Shown here one piece after another: positions 1 to 8,287 of a DNA stretch of 40,806 nucleotides. A program made the translations under genes and the position numbers. The notes under the pieces are model-generated. The model was not told where the DNA came from, did not search any database, and worked only from the letters and a program-made list of their open reading frames with translations. The stretch spans positions 1-40,806 of the forward strand of contig JANWYN010000095.1 in NCBI GenBank assembly GCA_025055235.1, read 5' to 3'. Positions within the stretch are counted from its first letter, which is position 1; every line of letters begins with the position of its first letter. The DNA comes from Candidatus Roseilinea sp. GTDB lineage: Bacteria; Chloroflexota; Anaerolineae; J036; Brachytrichaceae.

Positions 1-1598
1 GAAGAGGTCGAGCCGCGCGCGCAGGAAGTTGTTGCGCACCGCGATCTCCTCACCAAACTCCATCACTTTGTCATTGCGCGCGTCGAAGTTGGGCCACGGC
101 GGATTGCCTGCGGACGAAGGTGCGCCGGTGCGGGCGAACTCGAACCAATAGTCGTGCAACTTGGCGGCGAAGGCGCGATCCGCCTCCGTCACGTTGCCTT
201 GCATCCCTGGAGTTCGGTCGAGTGTGTTGAATATGAACGGAACCTTGTTGCCACGGGGCACGCCATCCGCCCACGCCTCGCGCATGTCCGCCGGTACGTA
301 GCTGAAGAAATAGTGCCAACTCGGCGCGCGCTTGGCGTGCAGCGCGGCCAGACGCTGCGTCGGGGCGATGAACACCAGATCACGGATCAACTCGCGACCG
401 ATCTGTGCGTCGTCCGTCGCGCGCGGATACAACACGCGCAAGGCGACATTCGGCAGCCCTCTGACGTTCTCGATCAGCTTGGATGGGTCGAGGCCGAATG
501 CGACGGCTACCGTTGCCTCGTCGCTGTTCGCGCCGATGATGAGCGGGACGGGCGCTTCGTCCCCTTTCTCGAAGGTAGCGAGAATACCGGCGGGCAACAC
601 ATCGTCTCCGACGATCGCCACCGGAGCCGTAGACAGCCTGGCTTGCGTGAGTGGGGGAATTCGCCGGCGGGCACAGCGCGCAATTCATCGAGCGTGGCCG
701 AAGCGCCGCTCAGCCCGACGGCGTCAGCGATTTGGATGCCGAGCGAGATGGCCTGCGTCCGCGTGAACTCGGGCAGGCCATAGGAGCTTTGGGCGATGGC
801 TTTGTGGAACAGCCTGCGCGCGAGCGGCGATGCTATCAGTGCCAACACGCTCTGCGCGCCAGCCGACTCGCCGAAGATGGTCACGTTGTCAGGGTCGCCG
901 CCGAATACCGCGATGTTCTTCTGCACCCATCTCAGCGCGGCGATCTGGTCGAGCAGGCCAAAGTTCATCGGGCCGTTTGGCCGTTCAGCTTCCAGCGCTG
1001 GATGCGCGAAGAAGCCGAGTTGGCCGAGGCGATAGTTGAAGCTCACGACCACCGCGCCTTTCTGCGCCAGAGGCACGCCGCTGTAGGCCGGCAGCGATGA
1101 TGTGCCGATGACGAATGCGCCGCCATAGATCCACACCATCACCGGGCGTTTGGCATTCGGGTCTGCGCCGGCGTCCACACGTTAATGGTGAGGCAGTCCT
1201 CGCTCTGTGGGCCGGCGCTGCCGGCGTTGGTCTCCGCCATGCTTTCGCTCGGCTGGATGCACGCCGGCCCAAAAGCGTCGGCCTTGCGTACGCCTCCCAT
1301 GCGTCGGGCGGTTGCGGCTCGCGCCAGCGCAGATCGCCGATCGGCGGCGCGGCGTAGGGGATGCCCTTGAACACGGTCACAACCGACTCACTGACGCCTT
1401 CGACGGCGCCTTTGTCGGTCGTAACGGTCAAGGGGCGATGGGTGGCGCTGGAGTGTTCATGGCAGGCTGAGGACTGGCGGGCGGTCGAACCGCGGCTGTT
1501 GGCGGCGGACGCACTGTGCAGGCGCTGCCGATCGTCAAGACGAGCGCGCTGGTAACGTAAAGGGATAGTAATGTCTTTGGCCGCATACGAGGCTGCAT
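1..1598 (-). pseudogene. Decayed secreted lipoprotein carboxylesterase (type B / alpha-beta hydrolase), cut by window edge
   Basis: Pieces of one type B carboxylesterase lie in order in three reading frames. From 1598 down, a lipoprotein signal ends in the lipobox IGSAC. Near 1430 the frame changes to the N-terminal esterase part (KGIPYAAPPIGDLRWREP). Near 1298 it changes again (ADAFGP, then [13 protein letters not shown]). Near 1165 it changes to the core with VWIYGGAF, the oxyanion-hole region, and the nucleophile motif GESAGA. Near 655, at a run of five G on the plus strand, it changes to the C-terminal part ([14 protein letters not shown], then VPFIFN) that runs off the left edge. The usual catalytic His before the PF(V/I)F motif appears to be Arg. 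Four frame changes plus a lost catalytic residue point to a pseudogene. Assembly or homopolymer errors could explain some changes, but not the residue loss. The family hydrolyses carboxylic esters outside the cell. Confidence 0.8.
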
Positions 1599-2045
1599 GT
1601 TACACGGTCTTGGTGAGTTAGTGAGTGGCGGATTGTCGCCCCTCAATTTGAACAGCGGGCTTGACAACTACCGAATAGGTCTGCAATTGTGGGTAAACAA
1701 TAGCCCCCGGTGAGCAGCCAGGCGCGGCAGGCCTTTCAGTAATTGGATGAATAGATGGGCCTACAACGAGCTGGATTATCGAGGGGGCATCATCTGTTGG
1801 GTCAGGGCAAGTCACAGACGGATGCGGTGTAGGGGAACAATGCCAAACTGCGGCACTATGTAAAGCGACTGGAACGGAGAAAGTATCGAGCTGCGATGAA
1901 TGGCGCCGCATACCTGAAATCTGTAAGGGAATCAGGGATAAATGCCTCCATAGTAATTTGCAAATAAATCTATATTTCCTGCGTCTTTCCTCTATTAGTC
2001 TTCTTTAAGGCCACCTACAAAGAGCCAATCGGAAAGAGTACCTCT
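1599..2045. other. Intergenic region and left border of the low-GC island
   Basis: About 450 bases lie between the esterase remnant and the first permease. An open frame on the minus strand (1618-1911) has no recognisable domain and is rich in Pro, Ser and Thr, so I do not call it. Base composition falls towards AT from about 1920 on, which matches the start of the sugar island. A purine-rich Shine-Dalgarno-like stretch, GGAAAGAG at 2031-2038, precedes the ATG at 2046 by seven bases. I could not place a convincing -35/-10 pair, though AT-rich sequence at 1955-1980 would be the place to look. Confidence 0.5.
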
Positions 2046-3017
2046 ATGTCCATTTGCAAATTGAAGTTAGCGCGCGCCTTTCCAGGGAGACTTTCGCGGA
2101 TCATGCACGGTCTTCAAAGATACAAGTATCTGTACTTGATGTTTATCCCTGTGCTGGTTTATTACATAGTTTTCTGTTATGCCCCTATGATTAACCCGCA
2201 GACGGGTGGAATCTTGATGGCCTTCAAGCAACACCATCTAACGAAACCCTTCAGCGAATGGGAGTGGGTGGGGTTGAAATACTTCGAGATGATGTGGCGC
2301 AAACCGGATTTCTGGATCGCCTTCAGAAATACAATCACGATCAGCTTTGCAAGACTCATTTTTGAATTTCCGGTGCCCATACTTCTGGCCTTTATATTGA
2401 ACGAGGTTGCTAGCACCAAATTCAGGCGATTCTGCCAGACAGTCTTCACCTTTCCAAACTTTTTGTCCTGGGTGCTGGTCATCGGCCTCTTGAGAGACCT
2501 GTTGCAAGTTGAAGGGTTGGTGAATGGAATTATCACTAGTCTGGGCGGTAGACCCTACCAATTCCTAGCAAACTCATCGGTTTTCAGTAATTACGCGTTA
2601 TTAATCCTCACCAACCTATTTAAGAACGTCGGCTGGGCATCTATCATTTACCTGGCTGCGATTGCATCCATAGATCCCACGCTATATGAAGCCGCGAAGG
2701 TGGATGGCGCAAACCGGTGGCAGTGTATCCGGTATGTCACCTGGCCCGGCATCAAATCAACGACCGTTGTCCTTTTGATCCTCCAGTGTGGAAACATCCT
2801 GAATGGCAACTTCGATCAGATTTTTAATCTCGTCAATGGTGTGAATCGAGATGTCATTGAGATATTAGACGTTTACATCTACCGATACGCCTTCCAACAG
2901 TCAATCAATCAGAGTTTTGCGGCTGCCTCGGGTCTATTCAAGGCGGTGATTAGCTTCTCTCTATTGATTGCAGCCAATCAGATTGCGAGAGCACTCGGAG
3001 AAGAACGACTCTTCTAG
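2046..3017 (+). CDS. lplB: Carbohydrate ABC transporter permease, LplB family
   Basis: This is a 323-residue inner-membrane permease, normal length for the LplB branch of the MalF/UgpA family. It forms one half of the channel of a sugar importer. The N-terminus has the family's typical opening (a basic stretch, then YLYLMFIPVLVYYIVFCYAP as first membrane segment, followed by the loop around GLKYFEMMW). The EAA loop that contacts the ATPase is seen around residues 213-235 (YEAAKVDGANRWQCIRYVTW). Its start has a ribosome site at 2031-2038. The second permease follows 16 bases downstream and the lipoprotein binding protein lies at 8288. No ATPase gene is in the window, which is usual for LplABC systems that borrow a shared MsmX-like ATPase. 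The substrate is probably an oligosaccharide released by the neighbouring glycosidases; that is inferred from context. Confidence 0.93.
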   Translation: MSICKLKLARAFPGRLSRIMHGLQRYKYLYLMFIPVLVYYIVFCYAPMINPQTGGILMAFKQHHLTKPFSEWEWVGLKYFEMMWRKPDFWIAFRNTITISFARLIFEFPVPILLAFILNEVASTKFRRFCQTVFTFPNFLSWVLVIGLLRDLLQVEGLVNGIITSLGGRPYQFLANSSVFSNYALLILTNLFKNVGWASIIYLAAIASIDPTLYEAAKVDGANRWQCIRYVTWPGIKSTTVVLLILQCGNILNGNFDQIFNLVNGVNRDVIEILDVYIYRYAFQQSINQSFAAASGLFKAVISFSLLIAANQIARALGEERLF

Positions 3018-3033
3018 ATCACAGGATGAAGAA

Positions 3034-3945
3034 ATGAGAATGACTCAGCATCGCACGCCTGCAAGGCTGGCTTCAAGGAAGATATCAGTCGTTGACGTCG
3101 CCATCTATCTGTTCCTGATACTTCTAGCCGTCATCATGGTATTTCCCTTCTACAACATGATCTTGGTATCGGTTGCTGATTATGTAGACATCATTGAAAC
3201 CCAAATTTATGTTTATCCAAAGTCAATTGACTTGCAGAATTACAGGATGGCGCTCCTGCTGCCTAATTTTGTGAACTCTGCTTTGGTCTCGGTGTTTGTG
3301 ACCGTTGTGGGCACACTTCTCAGCATGGTGGTCACAACTCTGGGGGCGTATGTGCTCTCTCGAAGAAACTTTCCGCTGAAGGGGTTCTTCTTCTACTTTA
3401 TTGTGTTTACGATGTATTTTGGCGCTGGGCTGATACCTTGGTATCTCGTTATGAAAGAACTGGGACTCATCAATAACATATGGGGAATGGTTATCCCCCC
3501 ATTGATCAATACCTTTTACCTGATCTTGATGAGGAATTACTTTCAGAGCATTCCGCCCGACATCGAGGAATCCGCCAGAATAGATGGCGCAAACGACATT
3601 CAGATTCTGGTCAACATTCTCGTTCCTATTTCAGCGCCTATTATTGCCACGATATCTCTGTTCTATGCGGTAGACCGCTGGAACGATTGGTGGCTCGGAA
3701 TGATTCTGATTCAGGATCCAAAGTTGATGCCTCTACAACTCCTTCTGCGCAACCTGGTCATTGCCAACACGCTTGATCTTGGAAGCGATATGATGAACAT
3801 AATGCGCACATCTCGTATCCAGGTTCATTCCCGGTCACTTCAAATGGCAGTGGTTACGATTACAACCATACCAATACTGTTAGTCTACCCCTTTTTGCAG
3901 AAACACTTCACTAAGGGCATATTGCTGGGCTCGATTAAGGCTTAA
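3034..3945 (+). CDS. lplC: Carbohydrate ABC transporter permease, LplC/YtcP family
   Basis: This is the second channel subunit of the same importer, 303 residues from the ATG at 3034. I prefer this start over in-frame upstream codons because AGGA at 3022-3025 sits eight bases before it and the family begins with a short basic stretch before the first membrane segment. Hydrophobic segments lie near residues 22-45 (YLFLILLAVIMVFPFYNMIL), 80-105, 115-140, 145-165, 195-215 and 265-285. The EAA loop is clear around residues 177-200 (EESARIDGANDIQILVNI). It ends 17 bases before the GH2 gene, so transporter and glycosidases are probably one transcript. The LplC family assignment is secure; the substrate is not. 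Confidence 0.93.
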   Translation: MRMTQHRTPARLASRKISVVDVAIYLFLILLAVIMVFPFYNMILVSVADYVDIIETQIYVYPKSIDLQNYRMALLLPNFVNSALVSVFVTVVGTLLSMVVTTLGAYVLSRRNFPLKGFFFYFIVFTMYFGAGLIPWYLVMKELGLINNIWGMVIPPLINTFYLILMRNYFQSIPPDIEESARIDGANDIQILVNILVPISAPIIATISLFYAVDRWNDWWLGMILIQDPKLMPLQLLLRNLVIANTLDLGSDMMNIMRTSRIQVHSRSLQMAVVTITTIPILLVYPFLQKHFTKGILLGSIKA

Positions 3946-3962
3946 AACAAAGGATACTCATC

Positions 3963-5735
3963 ATGGCAGCATCGAAAGGCAACCGGCCTACTGTCCAGTT
4001 AGATTCCGGATGGCGCTTCCAGTTGGATCAAGATGACATCGGGGAGCGCGAACAATGGTATCTGCCGGTCCATGATTTTGGCGCGTGGGCAGAGATCACC
4101 GTGCCCTCCGCATGGGATTACTTTTGTTCGGCGATGTGGGGCTACGAAGGGATCGCTTGGTACGCCGCCGACGTTACCACGAGTCTGTTCCCCGACCATT
4201 TTCATCAGCGCCTAGAGTTTCAACGGGTTAACTATCACGCCAAGGTGTGGTTGAACGGGCATTACCTCGGTCAACATGTCGGCGGCGACATGCCGTTTTC
4301 GTTCGATTTCACGAGCGAGATAATCTCGCCGGCGAGGAATATCCTGGTAGTGCGTGTCGACAATACGCCGAAACTTGATCAATCGCCGTATGGAACGGTA
4401 ATTGAACGGGTGATATACGGCGGCATTGTCAGACCGGTTTTCATCCAGGCTCTGCCGGATATTAGCATCGAAAGCGTAAACATTACGCCGGAGCTTGCCG
4501 ATCAGGCGGCTAGAGTGGCCGCCCGCATTAGCCTTCAAAATCGAAGGGCGTCTCCTGCCGAAGTGAGCCTCGCGATCACTTTGGATAATGGTCAGCAGTT
4601 CTCGTGGAAAGTCTCGTGTCCTCCCAACCAAACATCCCATCAAGAGTTTGCTTTTGAAATTACCACTCCGGTGCTGTGGTCGCCCCAACAACCACATTTG
4701 TACCGCGCTGATCTGACCTTGATGGAAGCAAATCGGATCATAGACAGTTACACCACCCGTTTTGGGATTCGCAAGATTGAGGTGAAGAATGGAAAGATTC
4801 TTCTGAATGGGGAAGCCATACAAATTCGAGGGGTGAACCGATATGACGAATATGCTCCATACGGTTTAACGGTTCCTGTCGAGCTCGTCCGCAAAGACCT
4901 AGAATCAGTAAAAGCTAGCGGCTTCAATCTTATCCGCGTTCATTATTCTCAGGAAGATACCACTTTGGATATTATGGACGAGCTTGGTATTATGTTGATG
5001 GAGGAAATCTATATCAACTGGTGGGGCGCAAAATTCCTTCCTGATTATGTTCCTCCTGAAGAGAATGCCGATGCTGTGCTTGCTGGCGGGAAGCAGATGC
5101 TGTCTGAGACCATCCAGCGCCACTATAACCATCCTTGCATAGTGATGTGGAGTGTCGGCAATGAATCAGCCACCGAAACTCCTATCGGAATCGCCGTCTT
5201 TCGCGAGTTGATTCAGCACGCTAAGATGCTTGATAAGACCCGCTTGGTGACTTATGCGGCCTGCGGCGATATTGTGGCCAACGAAGCCTTCGATATTGCT
5301 GACCTCGTCTGTGCGAATCTATATCCCGCTACCTTTGAGCCGAATCCCATTCATCACTTCTCGGAGCTGCAAGAGAAAGTTGCAAAACCCCTCCGCGATG
5401 AACTCGAGAAGATTTGCAGACGCTTCAAAGGGAAGCCGGTTATTATGTCTGAATACGGCACTCATGGCGTTCCGGGGATTCGTGGCGATATTCGGTTTAG
5501 TGAAGACATGCAAGCGGCTTATATTCAAGCTGCGTGGAAGACGATCACTAGCATCCCTGAGATGCAGGGGGGGATTCTATGGTGTTGGGCCGACTACTAC
5601 CACCGCCGCAACTTGATTGGAAAGGGTTTCATGTTCCATGCTGCCTTTGGCCCGTTTGGTTTGGTGACCGTTGATCGGAAACCCAAAGCAGCCCTCAGGG
5701 CAGTTGCTGAAATGTTCGGAGCGAGTTCCGACTAG
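3963..5735 (+). CDS. Glycoside hydrolase family 2 (beta-glucuronidase/beta-galactosidase type)
   Basis: A 590-residue GH2 enzyme, close to the length of beta-glucuronidases and shorter than LacZ. The order is an N-terminal jelly-roll sugar-binding domain (about 10-165, with NGHYLGQHVGGDMPF), an immunoglobulin-like domain (about 170-270) and a TIM barrel (about 275-585). The acid/base is Glu401 in the VGNES motif and the nucleophile is Glu497 in the SEYG motif, as expected for a retaining GH2 enzyme. There is no signal peptide, so it should act in the cytoplasm on imported sugars. It lies between the permeases and another glycosidase, with 6 bases to the next gene. The exact sugar (glucuronic acid, galactose or other) cannot be fixed from what I can read. 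Confidence 0.92.
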   Translation: MAASKGNRPTVQLDSGWRFQLDQDDIGEREQWYLPVHDFGAWAEITVPSAWDYFCSAMWGYEGIAWYAADVTTSLFPDHFHQRLEFQRVNYHAKVWLNGHYLGQHVGGDMPFSFDFTSEIISPARNILVVRVDNTPKLDQSPYGTVIERVIYGGIVRPVFIQALPDISIESVNITPELADQAARVAARISLQNRRASPAEVSLAITLDNGQQFSWKVSCPPNQTSHQEFAFEITTPVLWSPQQPHLYRADLTLMEANRIIDSYTTRFGIRKIEVKNGKILLNGEAIQIRGVNRYDEYAPYGLTVPVELVRKDLESVKASGFNLIRVHYSQEDTTLDIMDELGIMLMEEIYINWWGAKFLPDYVPPEENADAVLAGGKQMLSETIQRHYNHPCIVMWSVGNESATETPIGIAVFRELIQHAKMLDKTRLVTYAACGDIVANEAFDIADLVCANLYPATFEPNPIHHFSELQEKVAKPLRDELEKICRRFKGKPVIMSEYGTHGVPGIRGDIRFSEDMQAAYIQAAWKTITSIPEMQGGILWCWADYYHRRNLIGKGFMFHAAFGPFGLVTVDRKPKAALRAVAEMFGASSD

Positions 5736-5741
5736 GCAATC

Positions 5742-7895
5742 ATGAAGGGAATCTCAACGACGGTCGAATTCATAAACGCAAAACCTACCTTTTGTGTAGA
5801 TGGCGTTCCGACCAATCCCCTGATTTATTCCCTCACCCAGATGCCGGGAGGACGATGGAGCTGGGAAGAGCTTCCACAGTACTGTATCCGGCAATTCGCT
5901 TCAATCGGTTTTAAGCTCTTCCAGACTCACGTTTACTTTCATCATATCTGGAACCAGGATAGTTCCCTGTCCATTGATCTTGCCCAGAGGCAGCTGCGCA
6001 GTGTGCTCGATGTCTGTCCGGACGCGGTGCTCTTCATCCGACTGCATGTCACTCCGCCCTATTGGTGGATTCTGCAAAACATGCAGGAATGCACCCAATA
6101 CGCGGATGGCCCTCTCGAAGTCGAAGATATTAGCGGGTTGGAGGTGTTCGGTTCCTATGACCTTGATCGCGTGCCGCGGCCGAGCATGGCTTCGTTGAAG
6201 TGGCGCGAGGAATCCGGACAAAAGATCAGAGAGTTTTGCAGGTTACTTTCGGCCACAGAAGAAGGTTGCCGGGTCGGAGCGATTCACATCTCCAGCGGTG
6301 TCTTTCACGAATGGCATTATTGGGGGTTCATCGAGCATGACCCAGATGTTAGCCAGCCGATGACCCGCGCATTTAGAGAATGGCTGCGCAAGAAGTACCG
6401 CGATGATGCGGGCTTGCGGAAGGCGTGGAAGCAGACGGACGCAACCCTAGCCGGCGCGGAGGTGCCCGGCACTCCCGAACGACGAACGACCTTCGGCGGA
6501 ATCTTTCGCGATCCTCAGCGCGAGCAGAAAGTGATTGACTACTTTGAATGCCATCACGATACGGTAGCGGATACCCTGCTTCACTTTTGTAGGGCAGTGA
6601 AGGAAAGCTGGCCTCGCCCACTGGTTACAGGCGTGTTTTATGGTTATGTTTATAATCTCTTTGACAGGAGTGCTACGGGTGGCCACCTCGCAATTCAAAA
6701 AGTGCTCGAGTCCCCTTTTGTAGATTACGTCAGCGCCCCGCAGTCCTATTTGAAAGAGCATCGGCGCATGGGCGGCACCGGGCAATCCCGCGGCGTCGTG
6801 GATTCGGCTAGGTTGCATGGGAAGCTCTTCCTCGACGAGATGGATCAGGCTACGCACACCGAAAAGATGCGTGAGGGCTGTACCGATCAGGTGACGGAGA
6901 ACCTGCAGGATGATATGGTCATCGTCAGGCGGAATATGACCACGCCATTCGTTCATGGTATGGGAATGTGGTTTTACGATTTTGGGCCGACAAATGTGTG
7001 TGGTTGGTGGAGTGATCCTTTATTGTTAGACGACATCAGAAAGTCGAAGGAGGTTCTCGACCGCTACTATCCCGAGCCGTTCCATTCAAACTCGGATGTG
7101 CTGTTTGTTGTGGATGCGATGGTCTTTACCTGTCTCGCTTCCGATGGTCAGTCAGATCCGATTACAGAGACCCTGTGCCTTAATTCGGCGTCAACATCCG
7201 CCTATCTCAGCGGTGCCGGCGTTGATTTTGTTTACTTATTCGATCTGGATCGGGTGAATCCAGATGCGTATCGCGCGGTGATCTTTGCGAACTGCTTTCG
7301 CTTGACCGACCACGATCGCAAAACTATCAACAAGTTCAAGTCGAAGCGGCGACATCTGATCTGGTACTACGCTCCCGGTTTCAACGATGGCTCGACCCTG
7401 AATGCCGGTCATATTACCGATGTCTGCCAGATTGTGGTCAAACCAACAGAGATAGGTTTGCCCGTTGTTCAAACTTTTAACATCGATGAAGGTCATTCCT
7501 ATCACGTCACGACTGACGTTCCCAAGGCACGTGACAAGGGCTCGATCCCTTGTTTCGTTGTGGATGACCCTCAGGCGACCGCGCTAGGTTGGGAACACCA
7601 GAGTAGGGCGGTCACAATGGCGAGAAAGGATGCCTCGGAATGGATTTCCTGGTTCTGCAGCCTGCCGGTTACCGACCCGAAGGCGCTCAGTGCTATCCTG
7701 CACGATTGTGGAGCGCACATTTACCAATCTGAGGCCGGCGATTTAGTCCAAGACGGGAACGGTATTCTTCTCTTCCACTCTGCGACGCCGGGCGAGAAGA
7801 AGCTGTTCCTGCGAAATGGGAAGACCATTGAGTTCTCCGCGCCGAAACATTGCACTGCCTTGTTCGATAGCGCGACAGGCACGAGGCTATTGTAA
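5742..7895 (+). CDS. TIM-barrel glycosidase, beta-galactosidase (GH42-like) superfamily
   Basis: A 717-residue protein without signal peptide. The first 400 residues look like a glycosidase TIM barrel of the GH42/clan A type: QFASIGFKLFQTH (residues 51-63), the RLHVTPPYWW strand (100-109), a likely acid/base Glu190 in SGVFHEWHYWG, and a likely nucleophile Glu366 in KLFLDEMDQA. The middle part (about 450-600: DVLFVVDAM, later FANCFRLTDHDR and HLIWYYAPGF) resembles the trimerisation-type alpha/beta domain of GH42 enzymes. A beta-rich tail follows. It follows the GH2 gene by 6 bases and so belongs to the same operon. The family is not a close match to classical LacA/BgaB as I read it, so the GH family number is open; the two glutamates are inferred from alignment by eye. 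Confidence 0.75.
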   Translation: MKGISTTVEFINAKPTFCVDGVPTNPLIYSLTQMPGGRWSWEELPQYCIRQFASIGFKLFQTHVYFHHIWNQDSSLSIDLAQRQLRSVLDVCPDAVLFIRLHVTPPYWWILQNMQECTQYADGPLEVEDISGLEVFGSYDLDRVPRPSMASLKWREESGQKIREFCRLLSATEEGCRVGAIHISSGVFHEWHYWGFIEHDPDVSQPMTRAFREWLRKKYRDDAGLRKAWKQTDATLAGAEVPGTPERRTTFGGIFRDPQREQKVIDYFECHHDTVADTLLHFCRAVKESWPRPLVTGVFYGYVYNLFDRSATGGHLAIQKVLESPFVDYVSAPQSYLKEHRRMGGTGQSRGVVDSARLHGKLFLDEMDQATHTEKMREGCTDQVTENLQDDMVIVRRNMTTPFVHGMGMWFYDFGPTNVCGWWSDPLLLDDIRKSKEVLDRYYPEPFHSNSDVLFVVDAMVFTCLASDGQSDPITETLCLNSASTSAYLSGAGVDFVYLFDLDRVNPDAYRAVIFANCFRLTDHDRKTINKFKSKRRHLIWYYAPGFNDGSTLNAGHITDVCQIVVKPTEIGLPVVQTFNIDEGHSYHVTTDVPKARDKGSIPCFVVDDPQATALGWEHQSRAVTMARKDASEWISWFCSLPVTDPKALSAILHDCGAHIYQSEAGDLVQDGNGILLFHSATPGEKKLFLRNGKTIEFSAPKHCTALFDSATGTRLL

Positions 7896-7917
7896 AAGTC
7901 GCCGGGGTGCGTATGCG

Positions 7918-7962
7918 GCGCTAGTCGCCGAGTGTGCATCCTCTCATTTCCCCGACTAGCGC
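7918..7962. repeat. 10-bp inverted repeat after the glycosidase operon
   Basis: GCGCTAGTCG at 7918-7927 and its exact reverse complement CGACTAGCGC at 7953-7962 flank a 25-base loop. It begins 23 bases after the stop codon of the glycosidase gene. It could act as a weak terminator (no T run follows) or be one end of a small repetitive element, since a looser inverted copy of the right arm and its following bases (CTAGCGCAGGGTGCAT) is seen at about 8129-8149. Confidence 0.6.
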
Positions 7963-7992
7963 AGGGTGCATTCGCCAACTGGGGCGTATGTC

Positions 7993-8085
7993 GTAGGGCG
8001 CGCTCTGCCCCTGTCGGGGCACAAGTCCGTAGCGCGCCATGTGCGATATGGCGCAAATGGGCGCGGAACGGAGTCCGCGCCCTAC
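7993..8085. repeat. Structured palindromic element (REP/MITE-like) with three internal hairpins
   Basis: An exact 10-bp inverted pair, GTAGGGCGCG (7993-8002) and CGCGCCCTAC (8076-8085), encloses three further hairpins read in order: TGCCCC/GGGGCA (8006-8021), GCGCCAT/ATGGCGC (8034-8054) and GGGCGCGGA/TCCGCGCCC (8059-8082, 6-base loop). It fills most of the 392-base gap between the glycosidase gene and the binding-protein gene. It is much more GC-rich than the island around it. No start or coding signal was seen. The remaining gap, 8150-8287, is AT-rich and holds the ribosome site of the next gene; a promoter is likely there but I cannot place it. Confidence 0.7.
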
Positions 8086-8287
8086 AGCGTTCGTCCGTGC
8101 GGTATGAACCGAACGCCCCCACCAAAAAAATGCACTCCTAGCGCACTCGGGAATAACAATCGCCTTCGCTTGGTTAATGGAAGTTAATCCAGTCCACATA
8201 TCTTCCAATAAAGTGCATACCTGAGCTTTAGGAATTTGATATATCTGCGACAGTATCCCCATTCCTAACCTTGTGAGGAGAAAAGAC

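Noticed and set aside
655-1430. Programmed frameshifting in the esterase
   Set aside because: Four changes with no slippery motifs or pattern, plus a lost catalytic residue, fit decay or consensus error better.
1618-1911. 97-residue open frame on the minus strand before the island
   Set aside because: No recognisable domain or ribosome site, skewed Pro/Ser/Thr composition, and it overlaps the esterase leader.
1599-2045. Integrase attachment site at the island's left border
   Set aside because: No direct repeat was found between this region and 13158-13980, and there is no tRNA or integrase near.
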